The translations under genes were made by a program, and so were the position numbers. The notes under the pieces were generated by a model. It saw nothing but the letters and a program-made list of their open reading frames with translations, was not told the origin of the DNA and ran no database searches. A DNA stretch of 64,000 bases from Bacteroidia bacterium (GTDB lineage: Bacteria; Bacteroidota; Bacteroidia; Flavobacteriales; Flavobacteriaceae): the NCBI GenBank assembly GCA_030432635.1, contig JAUIMB010000002.1, positions 310,001 to 374,000 of the forward strand. The letters are read 5' to 3'. Below, piece after piece: positions 34,906-45,288 of the stretch (position 1 is the first letter of the stretch; the number at the start of each line of letters is the position of its first letter).

Positions 34906-35934
34906 ATGGGATTTTTTGACTTCTTAACTGAAGAAATAGCCATAGATTTAGGAACTGCAAATACGCTTATCATTCACAACGATAAAGTTGTAGTCGACAG
35001 TCCTTCGATAGTAGCAAGAGATAGAATTTCGGGTAAAATCATTGCTGTTGGTAAAGAGGCCAACATGATGCAAGGAAAAACCCATGAAAATATAAAAACC
35101 ATTAGACCTCTTAAGGATGGTGTTATTGCCGATTTTGATGCCTCTGAGCAAATGATCAGTATGTTCATCAAGAATATTCCTGCATTAAAAAAGAAACTGT
35201 TTACACCTGCGCTTCGTATGGTGGTCTGTATTCCTTCAGGTATTACCGAAGTCGAAATGCGAGCGGTCAAGGAATCTTGTGAACGTGTTAATGGGAAAGA
35301 AGTCTATTTGATTCACGAACCAATGGCAGCTGCTATTGGTATTGGCATCGATATCATGCAACCCAAAGGAAACATGATTGTTGATATCGGTGGTGGGACA
35401 ACAGAAATTGCTGTTATAGCACTTGGTGGCATCGTTTGTGATAAATCGGTAAAAGTTGCTGGAGACGTGTTCACCAATGACATTATTTATTACATGAGAA
35501 CACAGCACAACCTTTATGTAGGTGACCGAACTGCTGAAAAAATAAAGATTCAAATTGGTGCAGCGACTGAAGATTTAGATGTTCCTCCAGAAGAAATGAG
35601 TGTTCAAGGTCGAGATTTACTTACAGGTAAACCTAAACAAGTACAAATTTCCTATCGTGAAATTGCTAAAGCATTGGACAAATCGATTTTGAGAATCGAG
35701 GATTCCGTTATGGAAACCCTATCACAGACTCCTCCAGAACTGGCTGCCGATATTTATAATACTGGAATATACCTTGCAGGTGGTGGATCGATGCTTAGAG
35801 GTTTGGACAAACGCTTATCGCAAAAAACCGACCTTCCAGTATATATTGCCGAAGACCCTTTGAGAGCTGTAGTACGTGGCACTGGAATTACACTTAAAAA
35901 CTTACCAAAATTCAAGAGTGTATTGATTAAATAA
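34906..35934 (+). CDS. mreB: Rod-shape actin homologue MreB
   Basis: Cytoskeletal ATPase of 342 aa that organises lateral wall synthesis. Actin-fold motifs: AIDLGTANTLI (phosphate 1), HEPMAAAIGIGIDI, MIVDIGGGTTEIAVIALGG (phosphate 2) and TGIYLAGGGSMLRGLDKRL (adenosine site). The N-terminus MGFFDFLTEEI should be a membrane-binding amphipathic helix. It is first in a five-gene operon mreB-mreC-mreD-PBP2-rodA with spacings of 19, -11, -1 and 9 bp. The 190-bp upstream gap contains the tandem palindromes. Confidence 0.97.
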   Translation: MGFFDFLTEEIAIDLGTANTLIIHNDKVVVDSPSIVARDRISGKIIAVGKEANMMQGKTHENIKTIRPLKDGVIADFDASEQMISMFIKNIPALKKKLFTPALRMVVCIPSGITEVEMRAVKESCERVNGKEVYLIHEPMAAAIGIGIDIMQPKGNMIVDIGGGTTEIAVIALGGIVCDKSVKVAGDVFTNDIIYYMRTQHNLYVGDRTAEKIKIQIGAATEDLDVPPEEMSVQGRDLLTGKPKQVQISYREIAKALDKSILRIEDSVMETLSQTPPELAADIYNTGIYLAGGGSMLRGLDKRLSQKTDLPVYIAEDPLRAVVRGTGITLKNLPKFKSVLIK

Positions 35935-35953
35935 CTGAGAATACCTACTTAAC

Positions 35954-36784
35954 ATGCAACAAATCATCAACTTCGTCATTAGAAACAAGACGACACTGTT
36001 GTTTCTACTGTTGTTTGTTATTGCCTTTGGTTTAACCATTCAGTCCCACTCCTATCATCGTAGCAAATTCATTAATTCCGCAAATTTTTTAACTGGTGGT
36101 ATTTATGAGAGTGCTAACAATATTATGGCGTATTTTGGATTACGTGAACAAAACAACATTCTTGTTGAGGAAAACCGACAGCTACGCGCTCTGGTTTATA
36201 ATCGTGGTGACTCGACAATTACAAGTACAACTTCAACTGATAGTATATTCAGTAATGGACGTTACAGAATGCGATCGGCTAAAGTAATCAACAATAATTA
36301 TTCTGCGACCAAAAACTACTTAACTATCAATAGAGGAGAAAAGCATGGTGTTAAGGAAGATTTTGGCGTTATGACCTCAAAAGGCATAGTCGGAATTATT
36401 GATAATACTTCGAATGGATACGCTAGAATTTTATCAATTTTAAACACCAAAAGCCGCATCAATGCACAATTAAAAACCTCAAATCACATTGGTTCATTAG
36501 AGTGGAATGGTGAATCCTCAGAAATCGTTCAACTGTCTGACATCTCCAAATTCGCACCTGTTAAACAAGGCGACACCATTGTTACTGGAGGTCAGTCTTC
36601 CATATTTCCAAAGGGTATTCCCATAGGGAGTATCGAGGATTTTACATTGGACGTTGGTGGTGACACCTATACCGTAAATGTGAGGCTGTTTAATGATATG
36701 ACCAATCTTTCGCATGTGTATATCATCGAAAATCTAGATGCTGAAGAAATCAAATTATTAGAAAATCCAATCGATGAACAATAG
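35954..36784 (+). CDS. mreC: Rod-shape-determining protein MreC
   Basis: Inner membrane protein of 276 aa with an N-terminal helix (KTTLLFLLLFVIAFGLTI), a short coiled coil (about 55-80, LREQNNILVEENRQLRALV) and a periplasmic beta-barrel domain (NNYSATKNYLTINRGEKHGVKEDFGVMTSKGIVG), the MreC signature. It bridges MreB/D and the PBP2-RodA synthase. Overlaps mreD by 11 bases. Confidence 0.95.
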   Translation: MQQIINFVIRNKTTLLFLLLFVIAFGLTIQSHSYHRSKFINSANFLTGGIYESANNIMAYFGLREQNNILVEENRQLRALVYNRGDSTITSTTSTDSIFSNGRYRMRSAKVINNNYSATKNYLTINRGEKHGVKEDFGVMTSKGIVGIIDNTSNGYARILSILNTKSRINAQLKTSNHIGSLEWNGESSEIVQLSDISKFAPVKQGDTIVTGGQSSIFPKGIPIGSIEDFTLDVGGDTYTVNVRLFNDMTNLSHVYIIENLDAEEIKLLENPIDEQ

Positions 36785-37280
36785 CCTCACCATCAATAGC
36801 ATTCTCAGGTTTATTGTGTTGATATTAGCACAGGCATTGGTGTTCAACAACATCAATTTTATTGGCTCGGTTAATCCGTATCCCTATATTTTATTCATTT
36901 TGCTGTTTCCGGTGAATAATAATAGAACTCTTTTTATATTTCTAAGCTTTATGCTTGGTTTATTTGTAGATATTTTTTCCGATTCTGGTGGTGTTAATGC
37001 AGCAGCTTGTGTCACTATAGCGTTTATTCGTCCAGCTGTTCTCAAGTTTGCCTTTGGAATGATTTATGAACATCAAATCATAAAGTTCAATAATACCGAA
37101 TTCGGTAATCGCGTCATTTACTTTTCGATCCTGACGTTTATCCATCACCTCATTGTGTTCACCATGGAAGTTTTTAACATTTCGAGCATAATTTTGATAT
37201 TACAAAAGACGTTATTTTCAGGTATTTTCACTATACTTCTTTGTGTATTGATTTCCATACTTTTTAGTAACAAGGATTAA
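36774..37280 (+). CDS. mreD: Rod-shape-determining protein MreD
   Basis: Membrane protein of 168 aa with five to six helices (LRFIVLILAQALVFNNINFIG at the start). PYPYILFILLFP and GLFVDIFSDSGGVNAAA are the conserved MreD segments. It is the membrane partner of MreC. It overlaps mreC by 11 bases and shares one base with the PBP2 gene (TAATG), so translation is coupled. Confidence 0.92.
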   Translation: MNNSLTINSILRFIVLILAQALVFNNINFIGSVNPYPYILFILLFPVNNNRTLFIFLSFMLGLFVDIFSDSGGVNAAACVTIAFIRPAVLKFAFGMIYEHQIIKFNNTEFGNRVIYFSILTFIHHLIVFTMEVFNISSIILILQKTLFSGIFTILLCVLISILFSNKD

Positions 37281-39226
37281 TGAGAAAACTACTTCTTTTA
37301 TTGACCGTCATCACAGTAGGCATTGTATTTATTGCCAGACTCTTCTATTTGCAGGTTTATAACAAGGAAGCTTACAGTCTCTTTGAGGATAATGCGATTC
37401 GTAAAGTATATGATTATCCAAAACGTGGCTATGTGTATGACCGTAATGGAAAATTACTGGTCGCAAACCAACCCTCTTATGATGTTATGGTTATTCCACG
37501 GGAAGTGGAACCTTTAGACACTTTGGAATTTTGTCAACTTCTAAAAATCGAAAAGGAAGATTTTGTTGATCGATACGAAAAAGCATACAGGTATTCACCA
37601 CGATTACCATCGGTTTTTGTGCCACAATTGTCCAAACAGGATTATGCTGTACTTCAAGAAAAAATGCGGAAATTTGAAGGCTTTTATATTCAAAAGCGTT
37701 CTTTAAGGGATTACCAAACTTCAATTGGCGCTAATGTTTTGGGTGATATTGGAGAAGTTAATCAACGTGATATTGAAAAAGATGCCTATTATAAGATGGG
37801 AGATCTTCGAGGAAAACAAGGCGTTGAGCTTTCGTATGAAGACGTATTGAGAGGTGTCAAAGGTATTAAGTTCATTCAAAAAGATCGATTTAACAAAAAC
37901 ATTGGACCCTATAAGGAAGGTCGTTTCGACACTTTGCCACAACCTGGAAAAGACATTAAAATCACCATCGACTCCGATTTACAACAATATGGCGAACTCC
38001 TCATGACCAATAAACGAGGTGGCATAGTCGCGATAGACCCTTCCAACGGTGAAATTCTTGCCTTGGTATCTGCACCTAGTTATAATCCTAATATTCTAGT
38101 TGGTCGAGGTCGCTCAAGAAATTTTACAAAGTTATTTCGCGATACAATCGCCAAACCTTTGTTTGATAGAGGACTGCAGGCTCAATATCCTCCTGGTTCT
38201 CCGTTTAAGGTAATCAATGCGTTGATTGCGCTTCAAGAAGGCGTGGCAGACGTCAATGATAAAGTCACCTGTCGCATGGGTTATTATTATGGGTCTCGCC
38301 GACTTACTGGTTGCCACCATCATAAGAGTCCAGTAGCCATGAATGACGGTATTGCCCAATCGTGCAATGCTTACTTTGTCAATATATACAGAAAAATAGT
38401 AGATAAATACGACGATGCTGGAGATGCCATGAACATCTGGGCAAAACATGCCAAGAGTTTTGGCTTGGGAAATTTCCTTGGGTACGATTTACCTGTAGGT
38501 CGTAAGGGACGAATTCCTGATGGTGACTATTATGACAGAGCCTACGGAAACAATCGTTGGGGCTCAACCTATATTGTATCCAATGCCATTGGCCAAGGTG
38601 AAGTCGAAGCTACGCCTATACAGTTAGCCAATATGGCTGCAGCAATTGGAAATCGCGGTTATTACTATACGCCTCATATTATAAAGGAAATTGAAGGCGA
38701 TACCATACCTAGCAAATATACAACGAGACATGACACCACAATTGACAAACGTCATTTTGAACCTGTCATAGAAGGCATGTTTGATGTATATAATAAAGGA
38801 ACTGCAGCCACACTTCGAGTACCTGGCATCGATATATGTGGAAAGACAGGAACCGCGGAGAACTTTGTTAAAATTGATAGTGTTAAAACCCAACTTACCG
38901 ATCATTCCATTTTTGTAGCCTTTGCGCCAAAGGATAAGCCAAAAATTGCCATTGCTGTATTTGTTGAAAATGGATATTGGGGAAGTCGATTTGCTGGTCG
39001 CATGGCAAGCTTAATGATTGAAAAGTACATCAAAGGCGAGATTTCCAGAACAGATATGGAGCATTGGATTCTAACCCATAGCTTAGAAAATGAATATGCC
39101 AAACCATATTCTGGAGAACCGTTTAAGATCAATGGCCAAACTACGTTACAAGTTGTTGACAAGGTCATGCCTCCCAAGGATGAAGACCTTAACAACTCCA
39201 CACAAATTGAAGCGAATTCACAGTAA
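37280..39226 (+). CDS. mrdA: Penicillin-binding protein 2 (elongasome transpeptidase)
   Basis: Class B PBP of 648 aa. N-terminal anchor (LLLLLTVITVGIVFIARLFYLQV), pedestal domain with RGYVYDRNGKLLVANQP, and a transpeptidase domain with the SxxK motif SPFK (in YPPGSPFKVINA, nucleophile Ser about residue 308), SxN motif SCN (IAQSCNAYFV) and KTG motif (DICGKTGTAEN). It cross-links peptidoglycan with RodA as glycosyltransferase. Coupled to mreD by TAATG, and 9 bp before rodA. Confidence 0.96.
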   Translation: MRKLLLLLTVITVGIVFIARLFYLQVYNKEAYSLFEDNAIRKVYDYPKRGYVYDRNGKLLVANQPSYDVMVIPREVEPLDTLEFCQLLKIEKEDFVDRYEKAYRYSPRLPSVFVPQLSKQDYAVLQEKMRKFEGFYIQKRSLRDYQTSIGANVLGDIGEVNQRDIEKDAYYKMGDLRGKQGVELSYEDVLRGVKGIKFIQKDRFNKNIGPYKEGRFDTLPQPGKDIKITIDSDLQQYGELLMTNKRGGIVAIDPSNGEILALVSAPSYNPNILVGRGRSRNFTKLFRDTIAKPLFDRGLQAQYPPGSPFKVINALIALQEGVADVNDKVTCRMGYYYGSRRLTGCHHHKSPVAMNDGIAQSCNAYFVNIYRKIVDKYDDAGDAMNIWAKHAKSFGLGNFLGYDLPVGRKGRIPDGDYYDRAYGNNRWGSTYIVSNAIGQGEVEATPIQLANMAAAIGNRGYYYTPHIIKEIEGDTIPSKYTTRHDTTIDKRHFEPVIEGMFDVYNKGTAATLRVPGIDICGKTGTAENFVKIDSVKTQLTDHSIFVAFAPKDKPKIAIAVFVENGYWGSRFAGRMASLMIEKYIKGEISRTDMEHWILTHSLENEYAKPYSGEPFKINGQTTLQVVDKVMPPKDEDLNNSTQIEANSQ

Positions 39227-39235
39227 CCATAAAAT

Positions 39236-40516
39236 ATGTATAGAGAACATCACAGAGGTTTTGGTTTTGATTGGATTACCATAGTATTATTTATTCTTTT
39301 AGTGGGCTTTGGTTGGCTTAATATCATGTCAGCATCTCATGTTGGAGATATTGAAAGTTATTTCGACATGAGTCAGCCTTATGGTAAGCACTTGGTCTTT
39401 ATTGGCTTGACCATCGTGTTAATTGTCTTGATTTTGGCCTTGGAGGCTAAGTTTTATGAGCGTTTTGCGAGTATCATCTATATTGTTGCCATGCTATCCC
39501 TTGTTGGTCTTTTTATCTTCGGAAAAGATGTCAATGGTGCAAGATCATGGTATGGCATTGGGAGTATGACCATCCAACCTAGTGAATTTGCAAAGTTCGC
39601 AACTGCATTGGCTATAGCAAAGTACATGAGTGACTTGCAAACCGACATGAACACATTAAAGGATCAATTGAAAGCAGTAGCCATCATTGTCGCTCCTGCG
39701 GTACTTATCTTATTACAAAATGACGCTGGAAGCACCTTGGTATACGCCTCCTTTTTCTTTGTTTTCTATAGGGAAGGTCTTCAACAAATCTATTTAATGA
39801 TTGCTGTTTCAATAATTATTTTGACCGTACTCTCCTTGAAGTTTGGGATTATCATTACAGGCATTGTTTCAGCCCTAATCATTTTCGCAATTTATTTTTT
39901 CCGAAGTAAAAAACGTGTTTCAATCATTCAGCCCATTGTTGTTGCGTTGATATGTATCTCTTTTTCATCTGGAGTCAAATTGTTTTACGATCATGTACTA
40001 AAACCACATCAACAAAATAGAATCAGCCTTTGGTTGCGATTGGAAAAAGATCCTGTTAAATTGGAGCAAATGAAAAAAGTAGAAGCCTATAATCTCATAC
40101 AATCAGAAAAGGCAATTAGTTCTGGAGGTTTCTACGGAAAGGGATTTCTTCAAGGCACACGCACCACTGGAAAATTTGTACCCGAACAGCATACTGACTA
40201 TATTTTCAGTACGGTTGGTGAAGAATGGGGATTTTTAGGTAGCAGTTTTGTAGTGGTTTTATTTATGGCACTCATCATAAGGGTATTGTATCTTGCCGAA
40301 TCCCAAAAGTCTCAGTTTAGTCGTGTGTATGGCTATGGAGTTGCCTCCATTCTTTTCATTCACTTTACCATAAATACAGGCATGGTCATGGGCTTAATTC
40401 CAACTGTCGGTATTCCGCTACCCTTTTTCAGTTATGGTGGTTCTGGACTTTGGGGTTTCACGATTTTACTATTCATTTTTGTAAAATTGGATAGTAACAA
40501 GATCAATGAATGGTGA
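39236..40516 (+). CDS. rodA: Peptidoglycan glycosyltransferase RodA (SEDS family)
   Basis: Polytopic protein of 426 aa with about ten helices. SEDS features: NGARSWYGIGSMTIQPSEFAKFA, LQNDAGSTLVY (with the catalytic-type Asp), FVPEQHTDYIFSTVGEEWGF and the terminal FSYGGSGLWGF. It polymerises lipid II during elongation together with PBP2. Last gene of the mre operon. It meets valS convergently with a 25-bp gap and no hairpin terminator that I can see. Confidence 0.96.
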   Translation: MYREHHRGFGFDWITIVLFILLVGFGWLNIMSASHVGDIESYFDMSQPYGKHLVFIGLTIVLIVLILALEAKFYERFASIIYIVAMLSLVGLFIFGKDVNGARSWYGIGSMTIQPSEFAKFATALAIAKYMSDLQTDMNTLKDQLKAVAIIVAPAVLILLQNDAGSTLVYASFFFVFYREGLQQIYLMIAVSIIILTVLSLKFGIIITGIVSALIIFAIYFFRSKKRVSIIQPIVVALICISFSSGVKLFYDHVLKPHQQNRISLWLRLEKDPVKLEQMKKVEAYNLIQSEKAISSGGFYGKGFLQGTRTTGKFVPEQHTDYIFSTVGEEWGFLGSSFVVVLFMALIIRVLYLAESQKSQFSRVYGYGVASILFIHFTINTGMVMGLIPTVGIPLPFFSYGGSGLWGFTILLFIFVKLDSNKINEW

Positions 40517-40541
40517 ATATCACAAAGACAAACCTTGCATA

Positions 40542-43175
40542 TCAATTTAAACTCGCTAAACTCGCTTTAATCGTTTCAATCTTAGCCAAAGCATCCGCTT
40601 CTTTTTTCTTTTCGGAAGCCACGACTTGCTCTGGAGCATTGTTCACAAATCGCTCGTTCGACAATTTCTTTTGAACCGATCTTAAGAATCCTTCAGTATA
40701 ATTCAACTCTTCGGTGAGTTTCTTGATTTCTGCATCGACGTCAATACTACCTTCCATTGGAATGAAATATTCATTGGATTTAACCCTGAAGGTTAGAGCA
40801 CCTTCTGCTGCTTGCTGAACCGTTTCGAATGCTTCAAGGTTTCCAAGTTTAGAAATAACTTCGTCAAAAGTATGGGAAGCATTTTCATTATTGACCATCA
40901 TACAGTTAATACTATCTCTAAACGCGATATTTTTTTGCTTTCTGATGTTTCGAATTCCAGATATAACTTCCGAAGCAAACTCAAATTCTGAAATCAAAGT
41001 GTCATTAACCTGTGCCTTTTCAGGCCATTCTGAAATAATTAGGGCTTCTTCAGGTGTTCTTTCCTTGATGTGTTGCCATATTTCCTCAGTTAAGAAAGGC
41101 ATGAATGGGTGCAGGATTTTGAGATTGTCTTCCAATAATTTGATAGCGGATTTTAGTGTTTCGCTATCAATTGGATGTTGATATTCGGGCTTAATCATTT
41201 CCAAGAACCATCCACAGAAATCATCAAATATCAACTTGTACATACTCATGAGCGCATCACTCAATCTATATTTACTAAAGTGATCTTCAATATCGAGAAG
41301 TACTTTTTGAAACTTTGATTCAAACCACTCAACAGCAATTTTACTGGAATGAGGTTGTGCCTTCTGCGCATCTACGTCCCAACCTTTTATTAATCTGAAG
41401 GCGTTCCAAATTTTATTGGCAAACTTTTTCCCTTGATCACAAAGGTCTTCATCAAACATTAAGTCATTTCCTGCCGCTGAACTCAATAGGAGTCCGACAC
41501 GAACACCATCGGCTCCATAATCGTCGATCAACTTCAATGCATCTGGTGAATTTCCCAAGGATTTCGACATTTTACGTCGTTGCTTGTCTCTAACCAATCC
41601 CGTCAAATACACATTTTCAAAGGGTTTTTGCCCCTTGTATTCATATCCTGCAATAATCATTCTTGCCACCCAAAAAAACAGGATATCTGGACCAGTTACC
41701 AAATCATTGGTTGGATAATAATAGTTAATCTCCTCGTTCTCTGGATTTCTAATTCCGTCAAACACGGTCATTGGCCACAACCAGGATGAGAACCAGGTAT
41801 CAAGTGCATCACTGTCCTGTTGTAAATCATCAGTTGTAAGCGTATTGTTATTTGTTTTCTCCTGAGCTAATTTAAGCGCTTCATCTAGGGTTTCCGCAAC
41901 TACAAAATCATCCTTTCCATCACCAAAATAATAAGCAGGAATTTGTTGTCCCCAAAGTAATTGTCTAGAAATGTTCCAGTCACGGATATTTTCCATCCAA
42001 TGACGATAGGTGTTTTCAAATTTCTTAGGAAATAGTTTAACTTCTCCAGAGGTTAACACAGCATCTATAGCAGGTTTAACAAGTGCTTCCATTTTAAGAA
42101 ACCACTGATCACTCAATCTAGGTTCAATAACTGCCTTTGTACGTTCTGACGTTCCTACTTTATTGATGTGGTTTTCGGTTTTCACTAGAAGTCCTTTGCT
42201 CTCCATTTCTTTTGAAATAGCCTTTCGCACCACAAAACGGTCCTGACCTTCATAGTGCATTCCAAAATGATTGAGTGTGGCATCAGCATTGAATATATCA
42301 ACAACTTCCAAATTGTGCTTATCCCCTAAAACCTTATCGTTTTCATCGTGTGCAGGTGTTACTTTTAAGCAACCCGTACCAAACTCAATATCAACGTAGT
42401 CATCCTCAATAATGGGTACAACCCTTCCACAAATAGGAACTATGGCTTTTTTGCCTCTTAAATGTTTAAACCTGTCATCATTTGGATTGATACAAATTGC
42501 CGTATCACCAAATATGGTTTCAGGGCGTGTGGTTGCAATAGTTAGCTTTTCATCACTACCTTCCACTTGATATTCCAAATAATACAGTAATCCTTGCTTC
42601 TCAACATGAATTACTTCTTCATCAGACAATGTCGTTTTGGCTTCGGGATCCCAATTCACCATACGATAGCCTCTATAAATCAAGCCCTTGCGATACAAAT
42701 CAACAAATACTTTGATAACAGCCTCGCTCATATCATCATCCATGGTAAATTTTGTACGATCCCAATCACAAGAACATCCCAGTTTTTTTAACTGTTCTAG
42801 GATAACACCACCATATTCTTCCGTCCAGTCCCAAGCATGCTTCAAAAATTCTTCACGAGTCAAGTCGTTTTTATCAATACCTTGAGATTTCAACTTGGCA
42901 ACAACCTTGGCTTCTGTGGCGATTGAGGCGTGATCAGTTCCAGGTACCCAACAGGCGTTTTTACCTTGTAATCGTGCACGACGAATGAGGACATCCTGAA
43001 TGGTATTGTTGAGCATGTGTCCCATGTGCAGTACTCCTGTGACATTTGGTGGTGGAATTACAATGGTGTATGGTTCCCTGTCATCTGGTGTAGAGTGAAA
43101 ATAATTGTGCTTCATCCAGTAGTCGTACCACTTGGCTTCAACCGTTTTTGCCGAATATTTTGATGGAATGTCCAT
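40542..43175 (-). CDS. valS: Valyl-tRNA synthetase
   Basis: Class I aminoacyl-tRNA synthetase of 877 aa that charges tRNA-Val and edits mischarged threonine. HIGH motif [15 protein letters not shown] (about residue 35-50), KMSKS motif [12 protein letters not shown] (about 530), CP1 editing domain between them, anticodon-binding domain, and a C-terminal coiled coil ([26 protein letters not shown]). The track ORF starts at 43208, but that region overlaps the -7 box at 43206-43213, so the ATG at 43175 ([17 protein letters not shown]) is the likely start. Confidence 0.97.
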   Translation of the reverse strand: MDIPSKYSAKTVEAKWYDYWMKHNYFHSTPDDREPYTIVIPPPNVTGVLHMGHMLNNTIQDVLIRRARLQGKNACWVPGTDHASIATEAKVVAKLKSQGIDKNDLTREEFLKHAWDWTEEYGGVILEQLKKLGCSCDWDRTKFTMDDDMSEAVIKVFVDLYRKGLIYRGYRMVNWDPEAKTTLSDEEVIHVEKQGLLYYLEYQVEGSDEKLTIATTRPETIFGDTAICINPNDDRFKHLRGKKAIVPICGRVVPIIEDDYVDIEFGTGCLKVTPAHDENDKVLGDKHNLEVVDIFNADATLNHFGMHYEGQDRFVVRKAISKEMESKGLLVKTENHINKVGTSERTKAVIEPRLSDQWFLKMEALVKPAIDAVLTSGEVKLFPKKFENTYRHWMENIRDWNISRQLLWGQQIPAYYFGDGKDDFVVAETLDEALKLAQEKTNNNTLTTDDLQQDSDALDTWFSSWLWPMTVFDGIRNPENEEINYYYPTNDLVTGPDILFFWVARMIIAGYEYKGQKPFENVYLTGLVRDKQRRKMSKSLGNSPDALKLIDDYGADGVRVGLLLSSAAGNDLMFDEDLCDQGKKFANKIWNAFRLIKGWDVDAQKAQPHSSKIAVEWFESKFQKVLLDIEDHFSKYRLSDALMSMYKLIFDDFCGWFLEMIKPEYQHPIDSETLKSAIKLLEDNLKILHPFMPFLTEEIWQHIKERTPEEALIISEWPEKAQVNDTLISEFEFASEVISGIRNIRKQKNIAFRDSINCMMVNNENASHTFDEVISKLGNLEAFETVQQAAEGALTFRVKSNEYFIPMEGSIDVDAEIKKLTEELNYTEGFLRSVQKKLSNERFVNNAPEQVVASEKKKEADALAKIETIKASLASLN

Positions 43176-43205
43176 GCTTTGGTATTGTTTTTGCTTAATG
43201 ACTGA

Positions 43206-43213
43206 CAAAAGTA
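43206..43213 (-). promoter_or_regulatory. valS promoter -7 box
   Basis: Minus strand TACTTTTG; transcription should start near 43200, about 25 bases before the ATG at 43175. It excludes the upstream start codon at 43208. Confidence 0.5.
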
Positions 43214-43307
43214 CTTATATTTCTTTTTTTGCGAAATGATTGAAGCTATTTAATGGTCAAGAACGTCATAATTAATGTTAACAAAATAGGTCATACAGCC
43301 GATTTAT

Positions 43308-43338
43308 TTTGCAGAATCGTAAAAAGTAAGTAGCTTTG
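43308..43338 (+). promoter_or_regulatory. Promoter of the DUF1573 gene
   Basis: TTTG (43308-43311), 19-bp spacer, TAGCTTTG (43331-43338): an excellent match to the Bacteroidota promoter. Predicted start near 43344, leader of about 17 bases. Confidence 0.65.
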
Positions 43339-43360
43339 ACAGTATCAATTTAAAATTTAA

Positions 43361-43789
43361 ATGATGAAAAAACTAGTAGCAATTTTATGTGTAGCCTTTT
43401 TTAGTTTTGGTGCATTTGCCCAAGAAAAAGTAGCTAAAATTGAATTTAAAACCGATGTCATTGATTACGGAACAATTGAAAAGGGTGCTGATGGTGTAAG
43501 GGTTTTTGAGTTTACAAATACAGGTAACGCTCCACTTATCATATCTAACGCAAAATCAACTTGTGGTTGTACTGTTCCTAATTGGCCAAAACAACCAATT
43601 ATGCCAGGTGAGTCGGGTGAAATTAAGGTTAAGTACGACACGAAACGTGTTAATCCGATAAGGAAAACAATTACTGTAACTTCAAATGCCGAGACACCAA
43701 GCGTTGCCTTGAAGATTAAGGGTGTAGTCGTAGATCCTAGCAAAACGAGTGTGTTGGAAAAGAAAGAAAAAAGCGTGATGGAACAATAA
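43361..43789 (+). CDS. Exported DUF1573 protein
   Basis: Protein of 142 aa with a Sec signal peptide (LVAILCVAFFSFGAFAQ) and one Ig-like/ASPM-SPD-2-like domain. The conserved core is DYGTIEKGADGVRVFEFTNTGNAPLIISNAKSTCGCTVPNWPKQP: the TCGCT cysteines are the mark of DUF1573. Function unknown; secreted or surface adhesion-like beta domain. It has its own strong promoter and ends at a bidirectional terminator shared with the convergent protease gene. Confidence 0.9.
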   Translation: MMKKLVAILCVAFFSFGAFAQEKVAKIEFKTDVIDYGTIEKGADGVRVFEFTNTGNAPLIISNAKSTCGCTVPNWPKQPIMPGESGEIKVKYDTKRVNPIRKTITVTSNAETPSVALKIKGVVVDPSKTSVLEKKEKSVMEQ

Positions 43790-43812
43790 TCCAACATCAC
43801 CTTAATAAGCAT

Positions 43813-43843
43813 AAAAAAACTCTCAATCTGAGAGTTTTTTTTG
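43813..43843. terminator. Bidirectional terminator between DUF1573 and protease genes
   Basis: Stem ACTCTCA / TGAGAGT with A and T runs on both sides and a 3-base loop. The stop codon of the convergent protease gene (43823-43825) lies within the hairpin, so the terminator overlaps coding sequence. Confidence 0.85.
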
Positions 43844-45187
43844 TTTAAACACATCTTCCAATCTAAATTCAAAAGCCATGGTTTCACCATTGCGATCTAC
43901 CTTGAGGCGAATAAGTTTTCCGATATCATTTTTGAAATACTCCATGATACGTTGAAGTGAAATTTCATAGGATTGCTTTCCGTTAACCGATAAAATAACG
44001 TCTCCTACCTTCAGTCCAACTTTTTCAGCAGGTGATCCTGATCTAAGTTCTACAATGGAATATGAAGGTTTCAATGAATATTGGTAATGTGTTTGCAATT
44101 CAATTTGTGTGCTATTGGCTCCTTTATTTCCATAGCCAACCCTACCTCTATCCTCCTTCTCCTTGACAACCCTTGTCCCAGTTTGTTCTAAAATAATCCC
44201 ACTTCTATTATAGTAAAAAGGTGTTCTGAAATTACTGTTTTTCTTAAGAGTGATTTTAGAATTCTTATAATCAAAAACAATATTGAAGCGCTTCAAAATT
44301 TCCCCAGAGACACTTCCATTTCTATTTGTAATGCGTCTTGCATGCCCTAATGAGGAAGAATCAGGAAAAGCGGCATTGACATTGTTGAGCTCAAAACTCT
44401 TCAATTTAAATGACTTAACCTTTGAACGCTTTCCATAGACATTGCCACTTAATCCTTTCCCCAAAAAATCATCAAAGAACAACTGATTATATGGTATCAA
44501 ACCTAAACTAGGGTCTTCAAACAGCCAAAGTGCATCACTACTCCCAGTATCAATCAAAAGTTTGGTTGTAATGAAGGTCGAATCAATTTTCACCTCACTT
44601 TCGATGTAAGGCTTATTATTAAAAAAACTGAGGTCAAAAACTTCACATTTTTTACACCTTTTGGCCTTGTATTCTTCAGGTTTATGCAATTTCAAAACCT
44701 TAGTGATATAATTGATTTCAACCACAAAATTCTCAAAAACATCATATCCTATAATGCCATGCACGTTCACTCCCAACCTATTGCTAAAGTTCATCGACCC
44801 ATCAAATACCACATAGATATCTTGATTAATATTCAAGGCATTTCCTATCTTAAAGAAATTGCTTCTCGACCTAAGTGCTTCAATCGGTTGACTTCCTTCT
44901 CCCAGCCCTCTTAAGTAAATCGTTTCAACATTTTTTATTTGTAGTGAATCTGTATTTGTTATATTGAAAAGAATGGGTTTGCTCACACCTGTATCCAAAA
45001 TGAAAGACAATTCAACACCATTTATTTCTACAGGTAATATGATCAAGTTGTTGATAAGCCTAAACTTTATCTTGTCATAATCCATTCTTGGCAAATTAAA
45101 ACCACCTTGTCCATGTATTGAATATGAACAAACAATAACCAGCATCAAGCCAACTAATATGTTTTTGGTTTTAAGCATAAAAGACAT
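43823..45187 (-). CDS. Retropepsin-like aspartyl protease with C-terminal PDZ domain
   Basis: Exported protein of 454 aa. A signal peptide (ILVGLMLVIVCSYSIHGQ) precedes two retropepsin-like halves, each with a DTG motif: LSFILDTGVSKPILF (about residue 62) and KLLIDTGSSDALWLF (about 210). A PDZ domain follows (about 365-440: SIVELRSGSPAEKVGLKVGDVILSVNGK). Two DTG in one chain could give an intramolecular active site as in pepsin, whereas retropepsins dimerise. Substrate unknown; periplasmic or surface proteolysis is likely. Its 3' end overlaps the terminator. Divergent from the aminotransferase gene. Confidence 0.88.
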   Translation of the reverse strand: MSFMLKTKNILVGLMLVIVCSYSIHGQGGFNLPRMDYDKIKFRLINNLIILPVEINGVELSFILDTGVSKPILFNITNTDSLQIKNVETIYLRGLGEGSQPIEALRSRSNFFKIGNALNINQDIYVVFDGSMNFSNRLGVNVHGIIGYDVFENFVVEINYITKVLKLHKPEEYKAKRCKKCEVFDLSFFNNKPYIESEVKIDSTFITTKLLIDTGSSDALWLFEDPSLGLIPYNQLFFDDFLGKGLSGNVYGKRSKVKSFKLKSFELNNVNAAFPDSSSLGHARRITNRNGSVSGEILKRFNIVFDYKNSKITLKKNSNFRTPFYYNRSGIILEQTGTRVVKEKEDRGRVGYGNKGANSTQIELQTHYQYSLKPSYSIVELRSGSPAEKVGLKVGDVILSVNGKQSYEISLQRIMEYFKNDIGKLIRLKVDRNGETMAFEFRLEDVFKQKKLSD

Positions 45188-45288
45188 AAAACAAGTTACA
45201 AATCTTTGAAAGATATCATATTTTTAACTTTATATTTTAAATAAAATTTAAGATAATTTTCAGAACTTTACCATCTAAATAAATAAAC

